NCBI GenBank assembly: GCA_009103225.1
Contig: RHPI01003369.1
Coordinates: forward strand, 946,281-1,010,280
Length of the DNA stretch: 64,000 nt
Direction of reading: 5' to 3'
Source of the DNA: Chlorokybus atmophyticus
Taxonomy: Eukaryota; Streptophyta; Chlorokybophyceae; Chlorokybales; Chlorokybaceae
Below the pieces are notes generated by a model. That model had not been told where the DNA came from, searched no databases, and was given only the letters and a program-made list of their open reading frames with translations. This document shows positions 47,484-60,770 of the stretch, piece after piece (position 1 is the stretch's first letter; each line of letters starts with the position of its first letter). The translations under genes and the position numbers were made by a program.

Positions 47484-50400
47484 ATGGCGACGCGTGAAGC
47501 GGCTGCATCAGGAAGTGCGCCAGCATCAACATCCCAGACAACGTCAATATACTCCCTTTGCTCATGCAAACATCTCAAAGCATACAAACGTGCCCGTGGC
47601 GCTCACCCCTTCCGAGGCGTGCAGGTGGGGGTTCAAACTCAGTACACATTATACAGTGTGTTGTGTGTTACCAAGGAAAGCAGGTATCAACGGTGCTCAG
47701 ATGGGTCTTTATGACAATCATCGGCACTGCAGGCATTGCTGTACAAGGGCGGTGTTGGACGAGCGAACGGCCCGGACCCAGCGCACTGCGAGATGTGCTC
47801 ATCCACATCGGGTCACCTTTACGCCTGCATGGGGTGTGGAACAGTGGCGTGCCGAGCCCGCGGACACGCATTGCAGGTAATCAAGAGTGTACCGTGTGGA
47901 CCACTAATTCTGAAGTAGCATTAGTTGGGTAAAAGTTACCTGCTGGAAAGTAGCGTAGCAGCTTTCGTTGGTCTAGCAAGCAAGCTGTGAGTGGGCAGAT
48001 TGGTAAGGTGGTACTATTGGGCACTACTGCTGGGTTGGTCCGGTGATTGTGTTGTTCGCAAGAACACAATGCTTGTGCAGCACATGTTGGCGGCGGGAGC
48101 GGGTCACGAGCTGTGGCTGGACGTGGAGCGGTGGGAGCTATGGTGCGAGGGCTGCGGGGGAGCAGAGGCTGGGACGGACAGAAGGCCAACAGGAGGAGGA
48201 GATTACGTGTACGATGCGGACTTTGATCGTGCAGTGCTAGGTGCAAGGGTGTTGACGCGCAAGGACCCTCCGAACTCGCCATCCATCCCGGCCTCGGGTT
48301 CCCCTCGCTACACCCTGCGAGACTCGAGCGGCAGCAACCCTAACTCCCCGCGTGTCGGAGACTCCCCTCATGCACACAACATCAACATCAGCACAACGAC
48401 CAAACGCAAGCGCGCGACAGCGTACCGCATTTGGGCCCCAACGCAAGAGGTATTGTGCACATGCAAGGTCATGAACGTGGCAGTGCTTTGGCAGTGCTTG
48501 GCAGAGCTTTTGTTGCGTGTACCCTTGTCACTCCAGCTTTGGTCACTTGGTAGTCAACTTTTTGTTTCATGAGGACAAGTTGTTGTCCAACAAATGAGTG
48601 TTACTTGCCACAAAGATGGCAAGCTTAGGATTGACGCATTGCATGCAAACCAGGAGCTTGCGATGCTAGAGAACGCGTCACGTGCGATTGAACCCTCGAT
48701 GAAAGACGTGCCATTGGGTGTCCGCGGCCTCAACAACCTTGGCAACACTTGTTTTATGAACTCCGTTCTTCAGGTCAAAGTCGGCTGTTACAAGGAATGT
48801 GTGACTAACATGTCTGCATATATTGCGAACGCATATAACCAACAACATCACGCAGGCACTCCTGCATGCACCTCCCGTGGCGTCCTTCTTCCTGTCCGCC
48901 CGCCATGCTCGTGAGCAGTGCGCAGCTGGCAGCAACTCCATAAAACCCATCAACAATACTAGCAGCACAGCCAACGCCAAACGGGTTGCCACCAGTACCC
49001 ACCCATGCCTTGCGTGCGATCTGGACTCCCTTTTTCATGCCGCTTATACTGGCGATGTATCGCCAGTATCACCTTCAGACTTCCTGTACAGGTAGGTAGT
49101 GTATCCCAACAATTACTGCCAATGTCAACCATGTCACGGCTCTTACGCACCCATCTTTGACAGCTGGTGGAAGTCAGCGAGGGCGCTGGCATCGTACGCT
49201 CAACAAGATGCTCATGAGTTCCTGATATCGGCACTAGGATCGCTGCATTCATCCTCGGGGATGATCAAAGAACACGGTGCGCTGCCGATGTCTCCACGAC
49301 GCGGACCTGGTGGTGATTGCCCGTGCTTCGTGCATCGCAGCTTTGGAGGCAAGTGTGTATGCGCATGCATGCATGTGGCCTGCTTGCAAGTGTTTAGGTG
49401 GGCTCTGTTCATCAGGTAAATTGCGGAGTGACGTAACGTGCACGGCATGCGGTTTCACTTCCACCACTGTTGACCCTTGCATCGATATCTCCTTGGACCT
49501 TGAGCCACACAACAGCCATGCTGCAAACGGTGGAGACAACGGTTACGGTGCTGACGACAACAGTGATGGCAACAAGGAGGGAAACAAGCATGCCCTGGAC
49601 GCCAACGGGACTGGTGAGTCTCACATCGGAATATTCAACTGGCTGTGTTCATGCTGTTGTTCATGTTGTTCATGTTCATGCTGCGTGCACATGACTCATG
49701 ACTCAGTGGTGTGCAGACAAGGCTGCCAATGGAGACAGCAGCACTGGTGGAAACGCAAAGCCACAGCAGCAGCGTGTAACGCTGGCAGGCTGCCTCGCGC
49801 GCTTCGTGCGGGCGGAGAGGCTGGCAGGGGGCGAACAGGTGGTGTTCTGTGGGCGTTGCCGTGCACGGAGACAGGTAACAATAAGTGTGCCAGATTGAAT
49901 GGGAAGAAGGTCGCACAGCATGCGACCAACTAATCACAACTTGACGCGATGCAGGCGTTGAAGCAGCTCTCTTTTCGCCAGCTGTCGATCGTGCTTTGCC
50001 TTCACTTGAAGCGCTTTGAGCACTCATCCGCACGCAAAGTGAGTCACTCCTCTGCTTTTGGTCTACATACCTTAGTGCACTGTGTACATGTCAATGGTTG
50101 ATTCCCTTATGACTGATGTGAGCTGACATAGCTGCCGAAAGAGTTACTGAACCGCACCAGTCAGTGAGATTTGTTGCGAGTAGGAGTCGTCAAAGATTGA
50201 TACGTACGTGTCCTTCCCGCTCTCCACCCTCGACATGACACCATACCTGTCATCGACCGTGCTGCGCGCACGACACGGTGGCCGGGTGCCCTCACCCCCA
50301 CCCTCTGTATCCGTGAATGCAACGTACGTGGCATAGCGACAACATCCTGCTAAGAACGTAGCGTTCATCGCGCTCACTACATCATGTTCAACTACAGGTA

Positions 50401-50981
50401 CTCGCTGTTCGCGGTGGTGTCGCATGCAGGGAAAGGGCTCTCCTCCGGCCATTATGTCACGTACGTGCGCTCGCGAGGCTCGGGCGCCCCCGCTGGGAAG
50501 GGATGGTGAGATGCCGACAATCGCTTGGTCTGGGCTCAAGTAGTATGTGTGGCATGTGTATGGTGACTGGAAGAGTTCTTCCCTTCAGGTACAAGTGTGA
50601 TGACGCACGGGTCACACGGGCCAGTGAAGAAGAGGTTAGGAATGCTCAGGCGTACCTGCTGTTTTATGTACAGAAGGTAAGAACCGCAAGCAATGCCAAT
50701 GTGCCGGAACAACAAGCTCTCAAATTCATATCCGAGAGTCAAGCAACACACATTATGTTGCGTGTTACGGCTTTTTCTGTCACAACCAGGTGCTGCAGTA
50801 TCAGGCGAAGCCCCTTGCGCCCGCCGTGTCTGCAGCTGGTGGCGGAGAGGCAGCAAATTCATTAGCGAATGATGCCAGCTGTGCAGCCGTTGCCGGGTCT
50901 GGCTCCGCGGGACGCTCTCCGCTTGGCGTGATGGTGCAAAGGGACGTAGGGAGAGAACAGGGGAAGAGCGGCTTTGGTTGA
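47484..50981 (+). CDS. UBP22: Ubiquitin-specific protease, USP22/UBP22 type
   Basis: Deubiquitinase of the SAGA module that removes ubiquitin from histone H2B. Thirteen exons (47484-47624, 47733-47876, 48081-48449, 48654-48773, 48856-49091, 49164-49348, 49416-49613, 49717-49874, 49955-50038, 50196-50323, 50398-50505, 50589-50676, 50790-50981) give 716 residues in consistent phase. An N-terminal ZnF-UBP domain (residues 25-150; CSCKHLKAY, CEMC, CMGC, GDYVYD) is followed by a linker with an NLS-like TTTKRKRAT. The catalytic domain has GNTCFMN (Cys about 251), QQDAHEFL, SFGGKLRSDVTC, CXXC zinc ligands, LKRFEH, and SSGHYVTYVR (His about 606) with WYKCDD (Asp about 628). The intron after 49348 uses a GC donor (GCAAGT), needed to join SFGG to KLRSD. 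Alternative acceptors at 48633 and 48654 would lengthen exon 4 slightly. Confidence 0.94.
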
Positions 50982-51182
50982 GGGGAGAATGACAGGTGTT
51001 GGTTGTTGTTGTTAACGCTGCAGGCACTCAGAGGCACGTAGCTGCACCGTTGTGACCGTAGGGGATCTTCGTGAGTGTGCTGTTTAGCTACGTTTCTCGT
51101 ACGTTTGTCGGTGCACGTTCAGCCTCCACCCATGCAATGCATGAACCTTGTGGACTCGGTCTCTGCGCGCGCACAAGAAAGC

Positions 51183-52458
<1,276 letters not shown>

Positions 52459-52469
52459 NCGCTGCAGGT

Positions 52470-53010
52470 AGGTCTGTACCTGTTACTGTTATCGGCATTG
52501 CTGCTGTCGTTGTTGTTCTCATTGGGGCGCGCCTGCACACACACTCGCGCACATGCACGCTTGTGCATGCATGTACACTGGCGAACACATGTACACACAG
52601 GCGCACAGAAACACGCCAGCATGCCGGTGTTAATGGTCCATGACAATGCTGTCTCCGCAACCAACCGCACATCGTCCACATTCTGCTCACCCGTAAGCAC
52701 CTGCACTCCCTGACGCACCAAGTCACACCTCTACTCGCACACGCGCACGCACACACGCCGATCGCCTGGCCCGGTGGAGGACCCTCGGCGGCCGCCCCTT
52801 TGCTCCTCCTGGCCAAAAATTAACGACATTAGCAATGCCTTTGACGCCCTTCGGGTGAGCCAGCACCTCAACCAAGTGCATATATATTCGCATGTACGCG
52901 GTATGTGTCTGCTTGCGTGTGTGAGGAGTTGCATCATGAGCATCTGTTGGTCTGTGTGTGCGTGCGCCGTCAGGGCAAGTCGGTGTGCGAGATTTGCACA
53001 CATGCATCGA
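52470..53010 (-). other. Possible exons of an unidentified gene
   Basis: The minus strand has two protein-like patches: one around 52850-52760 (SKALLMSLIFGQEEQRGG) and one around 52690-52630, preceded by an AG acceptor (GEQNVDDVRLVAETALSW). The combination faintly resembles the helical part of an FtsH-like M41 peptidase, but the catalytic parts are absent. I would not assign a function. Confidence 0.2.
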
Positions 53011-55028
53011 AGGTTTGTGGATGCCTACGTCTGAGGATGTGTGTGTGCATGTGCTTCAGTGGGTGCTTAAGTGTGTATAATAAACACACACAAGCAGTGC
53101 ATGCGCACTATGCACAAGTATTAGCAGGTGTGGACGTGTGGTCAATCATTGTCATTTCGTGCTTGTGCGAAAACGTTTGTGGGAGCAGTTGTGCTGCACG
53201 GGATGCGCATGGCAGTTCAGCTCGGGGGAGGTGTCATATGCAGCAGTGGTAGCAGTCTTAGCATGGTACATTTTCACACAGCTTGAAATGCAGTCATTGC
53301 ATGCATTTGCGTCAATCAGTATCGTACACAACAATGTATGATGTGCATTATCATGTTGTCGGCTGCCTCATTCTGTTCATCAGCGGGTCAAAGCCGTGAT
53401 CTCAATTTGATTACTCAATACTAGTGTGTGCATGCGCGTTTGTGTGCACGTGCTTGCGCATGGCAGCGTGTGGACTGCATTTGTAGAGAGTAAGTAAGAT
53501 CAATGCGCTCACTTCCGAACATGATTACTCGCACACAGCACATTCTCATACAGATGAAACTACTAGTACAGCAACATCGTCACACAAAGCTACGCATTGT
53601 CAGCCATGCCTATCACACTGCACCAGTAAACTCACACGCACGCCAGCACACCTACACATCTACACGGCTGCAGCCGCCAGCACAGCGTCTGCTTCCGACG
53701 TTGGCGCTGCCGTCTGGACTGGTCCCCAGCCTGGTACGGCCGCCACGACCGCCGCCCCACGCTCCAGGATGGTGATGCCATGAGCACGCTGCAGCGCGCA
53801 AGCCAGCGTCCTCCTAGCGCACATGTGTGATGACGTCGTGAAAACTCTGGCCCAGGGTGCCGTGCGTCTCGGCGGCGAGGGGATGGAACACAAGTGAAGA
53901 CGGATGCAACTGAAGGCGGACGGACGCGATGGACGAGTGCAAATACATGGGGAGAGGCAGTGCAATGCCCGTGTTGTTGAAGTCAAGAGCACATGGGCGC
54001 AGCAACTCAGGGACCTTTTTGCCGAGCATGCCAAGGTCTACGGCCTTGGTACGGCTGACGAAACCCTAAGTATGCAGTGGCAAAGGTCCTTGTTACTGGC
54101 AAAGGCAGCTGCGACAGCAGTTGTCATGGTGGCGGAGGTTGGGAGCGGTGGCGGGGGGAGTCTGCTGGTCGTTGTGGTCATCAACGTGGTCCTACTCAAG
54201 GCTGACTACTGGCGATGTGGCAGGTAATGCATGCTTGCAGACTGACAGGGTTGGGCAGTAGAGTAGTGAAGTAAGTAGTAGGTAGTGTGCACCTAGCCCG
54301 GTGGTCGTGAGAGGTGAGTGTGAATGTGGTTAAGTGTTTATGCATGTGTCGTGCATGTTGCATACATCACGTGCGTATTCTGAACACAGGGGTACTCCAC
54401 ATGGAGAGTGTTGATATGCTGATGGTGCTAACAATGCTGCCGCTTACCTCCACGTGCACCACCATGGGAATTGAAACGAGATTAATCAGCATCAATAACA
54501 GATCGTTCAACAGTTACAACACACTACTGCGATAGACTTTGTCGGGAATGTCTCAAATCTGCGGTATAGTCGGTGTATACAGTATATGCAATGCGTTGAT
54601 CATACCATGATAGTTGTAGCCACCTGTTTGGTGCCTACAATATGCAAGTGGCAGCAAATGCTGCGGTGATTGCTGGCACTGCCATGATGGTGTAATGCTG
54701 CGCATTGTGCAGCGCTGTCTGATGCTGTATGTGGTTGTGGCTGCGCTGCGGTTTGATGAGTGTGGTGCGAGGTAGCGCGCAACTGGCTATGATGCACTCA
54801 TGTACATGTGTGCGTAGAGTACATAGATGTGTGTGACAATGGCCATGTCATACCATCAGTGACATTTGCGAATGGCAGAGTGCAACTAACAAACCCAACC
54901 GCAACACAACACAACACAACACACTTGCATGGTGCCAGAAGCATGAGAGATGCGTCTGCAAACCAGACCAAACAACTAACTACGAGCTGTACAAGAAGCA
55001 CACGACGCCAAAACTCCTCCTGCGGACC
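53011..55028. other. Gene-poor stretch
   Basis: No supportable gene. A plus-strand frame at 53904-54227 is open for 107 codons and ends in a hydrophobic Gly/Val run (GGGSLLVVVVINVVLL), followed by a consensus-like CAG|GTAATG donor. It may be a single exon or chance. 54260-54320 shares a short repeat with 19035-19110. 54905-54925 is an ACAAC run. Confidence 0.35.
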
Positions 55029-57439
55029 CTACTCCTGCAACAAATCCGTCGGGGTGGGCTTGCGTATAAGTCCCATCACGCCAGCTTCCACGGTATCTTC
55101 CGTCAACGGCATGGACGCCACATCCTCATTGCTGGTGTTGACCAAGTCCAGCATGCCCGCTGGCAGTGTGGTGTCACTGAGCTTGTGGTGATACATATGG
55201 AGCAGGCGCGCATTGAGGGCCAGCGACTCGGACAAGCGGTGCATGAAGTTCAGCAGCGCGATGACTTCGTTGCGTTGGAGGTCAAGAGAAGGAATTGGTT
55301 GATTTTCGACAGAGAATAGGATTTTCAATGAGGTGGCGATGCCTAGAATCTGCAGCTTGCCCCAAAGCCGACACTTCTCGCAGCCAACGCAGTCCATGAT
55401 GGCCGTGATGTTCTGAAACCTCGCTTTAAGTTGCTCCATAAGCAGCGGACCGTCCTGGCCACGCCATAGAGTGCCCTCATCAAACGGCAACGGACAGGAA
55501 GCCTGCACAGCACCATCATGTCATTGACACAACACGAACACACAAACACATGAGATCGAACTGAACACATACCTGCAAAGCGGTGCTGTGAACAAGATCC
55601 TTAACAAGCTGCAGTGTTCGTGCATCTTCAGCTTGCTGGCCAGTATCATAGCTGGCTTGAGCAAGGTAGTCTGCTGCCTTGGTGACGGCTCGCGTGACAA
55701 AGAGAAAGGCAAAGTACAAGTTCTCTTGTCTCTCTGTAAACTGTCCAACACGGTCCCAGTAGAGCTGCAGGTGCGGTCCCCACAGTCCTTTGTCCTCGTC
55801 AAGAAGATACTCTCCAGCTATGTGTATGGAAATGGAAGTATGCATGCCAGATATCAGCTTGTGAAACACCCGCGCCTCCGTGCAGGTGTCCTTATCACTC
55901 TCATTGGAGAAGAAACAGTTCTCATGATAAATTGCGTCCCACACTCGCCTGGCCGTCTCGCCAACATAACCCGTGAACCTCTCGGGGTTCTGCCGCAGGT
56001 TCACGTAGATGGTCTCGCAGCACGACTCGTTCTCCATCGTCCACGGGTTGTCGGTCTCTCTCCAACCACGAAACACGGTCTTGTCGAGGAAGAGGTCCGC
56101 CTTGCCGAGCGGGTTCTCAGCAACGCAAGCCTCGTCGTCCTCCTGAGGCTCACGCCACATCGATGGCACCTCCTCGTCCGGACACTCCTCGACGGAACAA
56201 TCGCGCATGCGGCACATGGCGTCGTCAGGGAAGAAATGGCAATCGCCCCACAAGTTCACCTGTTTGCAACCAGTATTGCTATGACGCTGAGTGCTCTTCA
56301 CAATTTCTTCGTTTGTGTAACAGCAGCATTTCAAGACATAACTGGATGTGCGGTAGCAGCAGCAGATCTACCTTGAAATATCTGAAGAAGGGGGTGGTCA
56401 CCAGGTTGGACAACACCGGCTTAAATACATCTTCATTGAGCTGGTCAACTGTCGCGTAATCACAACAACAATCGCTTACAGTGCCGTTGAGCTGAAAGCT
56501 AGCCTGCGGGGTCACAACAGCAACATTACTACTACACAACAACATGAATTGTGTAGACATGTGCAATTCTTGCAGATGGGTACATACATATCAACGACGG
56601 ATCACTACAGGGTTGATACACAGGCATGTCGGCGCATGACAAGATTATGCAACCCTGGCTTTTAGCAGAACAGACGAGACCAACATTGGAACGCATCTGA
56701 AAATGGGTGCGACAGGTGCTGAGATTATCAGCGCCATACGATAAGAGACAACAGTCAAGGACCGCAGATTGCACCCTTTGAGCAAACGCTTCATCAGCAG
56801 CGACATCAGCATAAACAAGGCTACAGTTGTGAGGCAGAACAGCAACGCCGGGCTTTGGAACTTGCCATGTAAGGCTTGCCTATATCAGGACCACTGATGA
56901 CATAAGTTGAGATAGTATCAACTAACATGGTGTACGACATGACAACGCAAGCTAGTATGCTGTTTGTTATCGGTGCAAGTGACAAAACCTGCTCAGTCGC
57001 AGGGACCAGCTGTACACAGGTACTGAAGGCCACTACACCGCAGCAACCTATTTACCTCTAGAACGTACTGTTGTCATCTCAGACATACAGCTGCGCATGC
57101 CACGACGCTGGCACATAGCTTCAGCTGACCAATCGTGAGAACAGGATGTATGCAATGATGTTGGCACGTCTTATTCACGACGATCTGTTTGTCCCAAGAT
57201 ATACTGTTGGTTGGCTACTGACTAGTACTGATATGAAACATTCCTATAACTGCACGGCATGTTGCAGCAAAAGGAACGACTGATACCTGGCAAGAACACG
57301 AATCATCAACTCCTCCATGTACATCCCCTTTGTTCCATCCACGATAGTTCGCTGGCAAATACACACGCGCAGCAAGCACGGCGAGCACAACAACCAATAC
57401 AGCCGCCGCCGCTGCTCGCCACCTCCCCTTCTCCTCCAT
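55029..57439 (-). CDS. ERO1: Endoplasmic reticulum oxidoreductin 1
   Basis: FAD-dependent thiol oxidase of the ER lumen that reoxidises protein disulfide isomerase. Four exons (57439-57287, 56503-56372, 56259-55573, 55502-55029) give 481 residues in consistent phase. The N-terminus MEEKGRWR is followed by a signal-anchor helix (AAAAAVLVVVLAVLAARVYL). Conserved parts: SDCCCDYATVDQLN and TPFFRYFKV (exons 2-3), the shuttle disulfide CRMRDC with the following VEECPDEEVP (Cys 111/116/121), CETIYVNLRQNPERFTGYVG, and the active-site DCVGCEKCRLWGK (Cys 362/365/368) with LWGKLQILG. The SVENQPIPSLDLQRNEVIAL block near the C-terminus is also typical. Intron 1 is 783 bp. Confidence 0.95.
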
Positions 57440-58649
57440 GCTGGACCAGCCGCCGTCAGCAACCAGGAGATGCTTACCACTGTGCACTCGACTAACAGCA
57501 AGACGGTGACGGCAACGGCAACGACAGCGTTGCCCTCATCGCGGCCAGCACCGCCGCCGCCGCTGCCGCCAACCAGCACAGCCACGCTGGCACCGCTAAC
57601 AAACTACCGCCTTTGTGGTCACGTCTTCGCAAGCACCTGAACCAGAGGCATTAACAGCGGTTAGATCATTGGTGTCAACAGCGACATCATCACTGCCAAT
57701 GCGCAGTGAATCACTGCAGTCGGCAGTGCCACTACCACTGCTAAAGCCACTTTCCAACGGTGACATCATCACTGCAATTGGCACTGCCAAAAGCCATAAT
57801 CCGATCAGAGGCAACCTTGGCGTCCATGAAGGCTACTCCGCCTTCCAAACCCTTAACGCTTGAAAGCCGTCAATGTAAAAGCAGCCGTCAATGCTTACGT
57901 TGCAATAGGTGCTATCGTGTCTATGCGGAAGCCATTGACGACAGGGGTGGCAGCTGGCTTCTGATAGGTACACAGCACGTGGACTTTTCCTCTAATACGG
58001 GTAAGGAGGCCATCTTTGAAAAGGTACTGCACGCGGGTGTCAATGCTATTCCCTATGCGGGTGTCACTGGGGTGATCACCAACATGTACAAACACTTGGC
58101 CGCTGTGCCTGTACACTCCACAATATGTACAAAGCCATTGCAGGTTAGAGTTTCAGATGTGACTGCTGAGATGCAGGTTGTGTCGGACTGATCACAAGAT
58201 TGTTTTCTGCAAGCACTGCAACATACTCTATGGACTGCTTGCAAGCATTGCCATTCCAAACTAGTCCAAAAGGTACGGGGACACCAGCGGGGTCCGCCAG
58301 AGACTCGGGTGCAAGCCTGCAAGTTGTCACCACCCGGACCCTATGACTCGGCTGACAACAACCAGTACAGGCAAAAAGCTTATGTGGTAATGGCTGGTGG
58401 TGTTAACAGCACTACTGTCAGCAGATGAATAGATAACCCGGAACTTCATGTCTATCCAACTGGCTTGTGCCATGTGCAGCAAGTGACCCAGCAAGGGTCT
58501 TTATGCATAAACACATACAAACACCAACTTGCAGACGGCAGCGCCCACCACGCATGGTCAGCACAGGCATACTGAGCAGCCCCATGTGCGTAAGCATTGC
58601 TACATAGTTAACAAGAGGAGTACATTGCAAGAATTGTAAAGACGTGAAC
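57440..58649. other. Intergenic between ERO1 and RPL29; unassigned open frame
   Basis: A plus-strand frame 57760-58191 (143 codons) contains GGSWLLIGTQHVDFSSNTG and a Gly/Ala/Val-rich stretch, but I recognise no domain. 57660-57790 has repeats of GACATCATCACTGC. It may be a decayed gene fragment. It also holds the ERO1 promoter. Confidence 0.3.
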
Positions 58650-59643
58650 CTAAAGCTTCAGTCCTGGGTACTGCGCAAGCTTCGCACGCTTGTCGGCCTT
58701 CCGCGATTCCCGCTTGGTGATACCAGCCTCAATCTCCCTCTCCCTCTTGATAGTCAGGCAGACTGCAATCTGAACAGCAGAAAAACACAACTTAGCACAC
58801 ACAATAGCACAATGCACGCACTACAAGGAAGAAACAGTCGCTTGTAGCGTAGGCATGTGTGTGCAAGTATGCGAGTACTCCTTACCTTCTTGCAAAGGGC
58901 GAGTGTTTGCATATGCATGTGTGCACTTGTATACCAACACTCCTTACCTTCTTGCGAAGTGGCTTGAAGTCTGAGGTCTTGATCTGCTGGCGTGTGCCCT
59001 GCTTCATCCTGAGCTGGAAGAGGTCCTTCCTCGCGGTCTCCACCTGCGCGTCCAGCTCCTCATTGGTCAGCGCCCTCAGCTCCTGCGCAGGGGACGCCAC
59101 CTTCGCCACCACGACGCAACCCGATGAGGATCGCTGCGCTGCAACCGGCGCCACTGGCCTTACGCTCAGCGCTGATCCGGCGAAGCTGCTGCGGCTAGCC
59201 TTGAAAGAGGCCACCTGCAAGCCAAAGACCACACCCATTCCATTGGGGAACAAAAGCAACGTCACATACTGGCATAGTAAAAACCCAGGTTAACAATCTC
59301 CTTCGTGCAATCAGAAGGGGGCTGCAAGAAGGATGTGTTGATTGGGCCGCCTAGCTAAGCGTTGTTGCAAGCAGAATGTTCACAACCAAAGCCGCATGTG
59401 TTGCGGACCTCTGTGGATTAAGGTCTATAAGCAGCAATGTCCGATTGCCAGAACTACGCAAATGCCGAATCTGACGCTGACGTCCAGCAACACGAGAATG
59501 GATAGGTAATATGCATCAAGGGTTTGAGCTTGCTACTGGCTCTCCTGGCGGCAATGCCGGCGCCGCCCTACCATGACACCCTGCGCAAGAATTCCACGGC
59601 ATTGCCATCACGTGGTGCTTACCTGTGCCATGGCGGCAGCCAT
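58650..59643 (-). CDS. RPL29: Plastid ribosomal protein L29 (uL29c)
   Basis: Component of the large subunit of the chloroplast ribosome, near the exit tunnel. Three exons (59643-59623, 59214-58948, 58769-58650) give 135 residues in phase. The start MAAAMAQ is encoded by the first 7-codon exon. Residues 8-45 are Ser/Ala/Val/Arg-rich and few acidic, a typical stromal transit peptide (VASFKASRSSFAGSALSV). The uL29 core follows: ELRALTNEELDAQVETARKD, LFQLRMKQGTRQQ, and TIKREREIEAGITKRESRK. The C-terminal extension is basic, as in algal plastid L29. The first exon's Kozak-like context and splice donor (CAG|GTAAGC) support the start. Confidence 0.93.
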
Positions 59644-60770
59644 TGCGCTAAGATCAATCCGTCTAGGCAGTGCCCAGTCTAGCGACGACGCAACAAAGTC
59701 GCCGCGCCGCCGCCCAACGACGTCACCCACACCACCCACACCGCCGCCGCTTCCCAAGAAAACCCTAATTTTGCGGCGCAACCGCTGCAGATATCAAGGG
59801 CACGCTATCAACTTTCTCGATATCGGTACATTTTGCATGGACCCTGCGATGCAGTCATTTGACGGACGCGATCGAGCACACGTGTCCACATGCGAACGTC
59901 ACTCACTTGGCTGAAGTGTCAATTAGGCCTAAGTCTCTGTTAATGCTACAAGGGCTTTAATTCTATACCGGTAGTTCATGTTCCAGCCTTTGATCTATAT
60001 TCTTTGGCCAAACATCAAGATATGCTGAATTGAGTGCATGGATGTTGGTGTGCGCATCATGTCACCTTGACTCAATCAATTGTTATAATAGCGTCAAAGT
60101 GCTGCTAATGAATGCACAGTATATACTGCAAGTCAATGCCTATGCATATGCCACTGACACTGCTAGTGTCGCCCTTGCTGCGAGTGAGTGAGTGCACCAG
60201 GCCATCTCGTTATGTACTGGTGCTTGCGTGATCTGTCAATGCTTGCACCATAAGCAAGCGACGGCTATTAGCAATGGGAAAGCGCGTTAACAATACCTGC
60301 AGGCATCTTGCGTGTTGTGTTGTGTTGCGTTAAATATATGACCATGTGCACCATGGTGGCGGCGGGGCTCAGTCAGTTGTTGGTTCCAGCATCGTCAGCG
60401 TCGTTGTTATCCTGGTGTGGACGTATGGACTCGGCGTAACACCCACGCTTTTGCTGCGCAGGTGGTGGTTCTATTTACCTACTCTGTTTGTCCCGCCCTG
60501 CCTTCCCTCCAGCAAAGTGTAGCCCGTTGATTGTGTTGCTGCTGTTGGTTGTAGTGTCCTAGATATTGCAATTGGTTGTATTGAGTGCTGTCTGAGCCCC
60601 GGCTCAAATTGTTGCAAATGCAAGCATGTGTGTAAATGAGTGCGCATGTGTTCTGCAATCTTTTGCTTTATATATATATAAGCTCTGGACCCTGGTCGAC
60701 TCAAGCGCGTTTCATATGCACACGCCTTAATCCCATTGCCACAGCCCGCCTGAGGTAGGTCACTTGGGCC
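59644..60770. other. Intergenic, nothing recognised
   Basis: Contains the RPL29 promoter region. 60667-60682 is a short TA run. No gene supported. Confidence 0.4.

Noticed and set aside
52470-53010. FtsH-like M41 peptidase gene
   Set aside because: Only two short suggestive patches; neither the HExxH motif nor the AAA domain is present, so only an uncertain exon note was kept.
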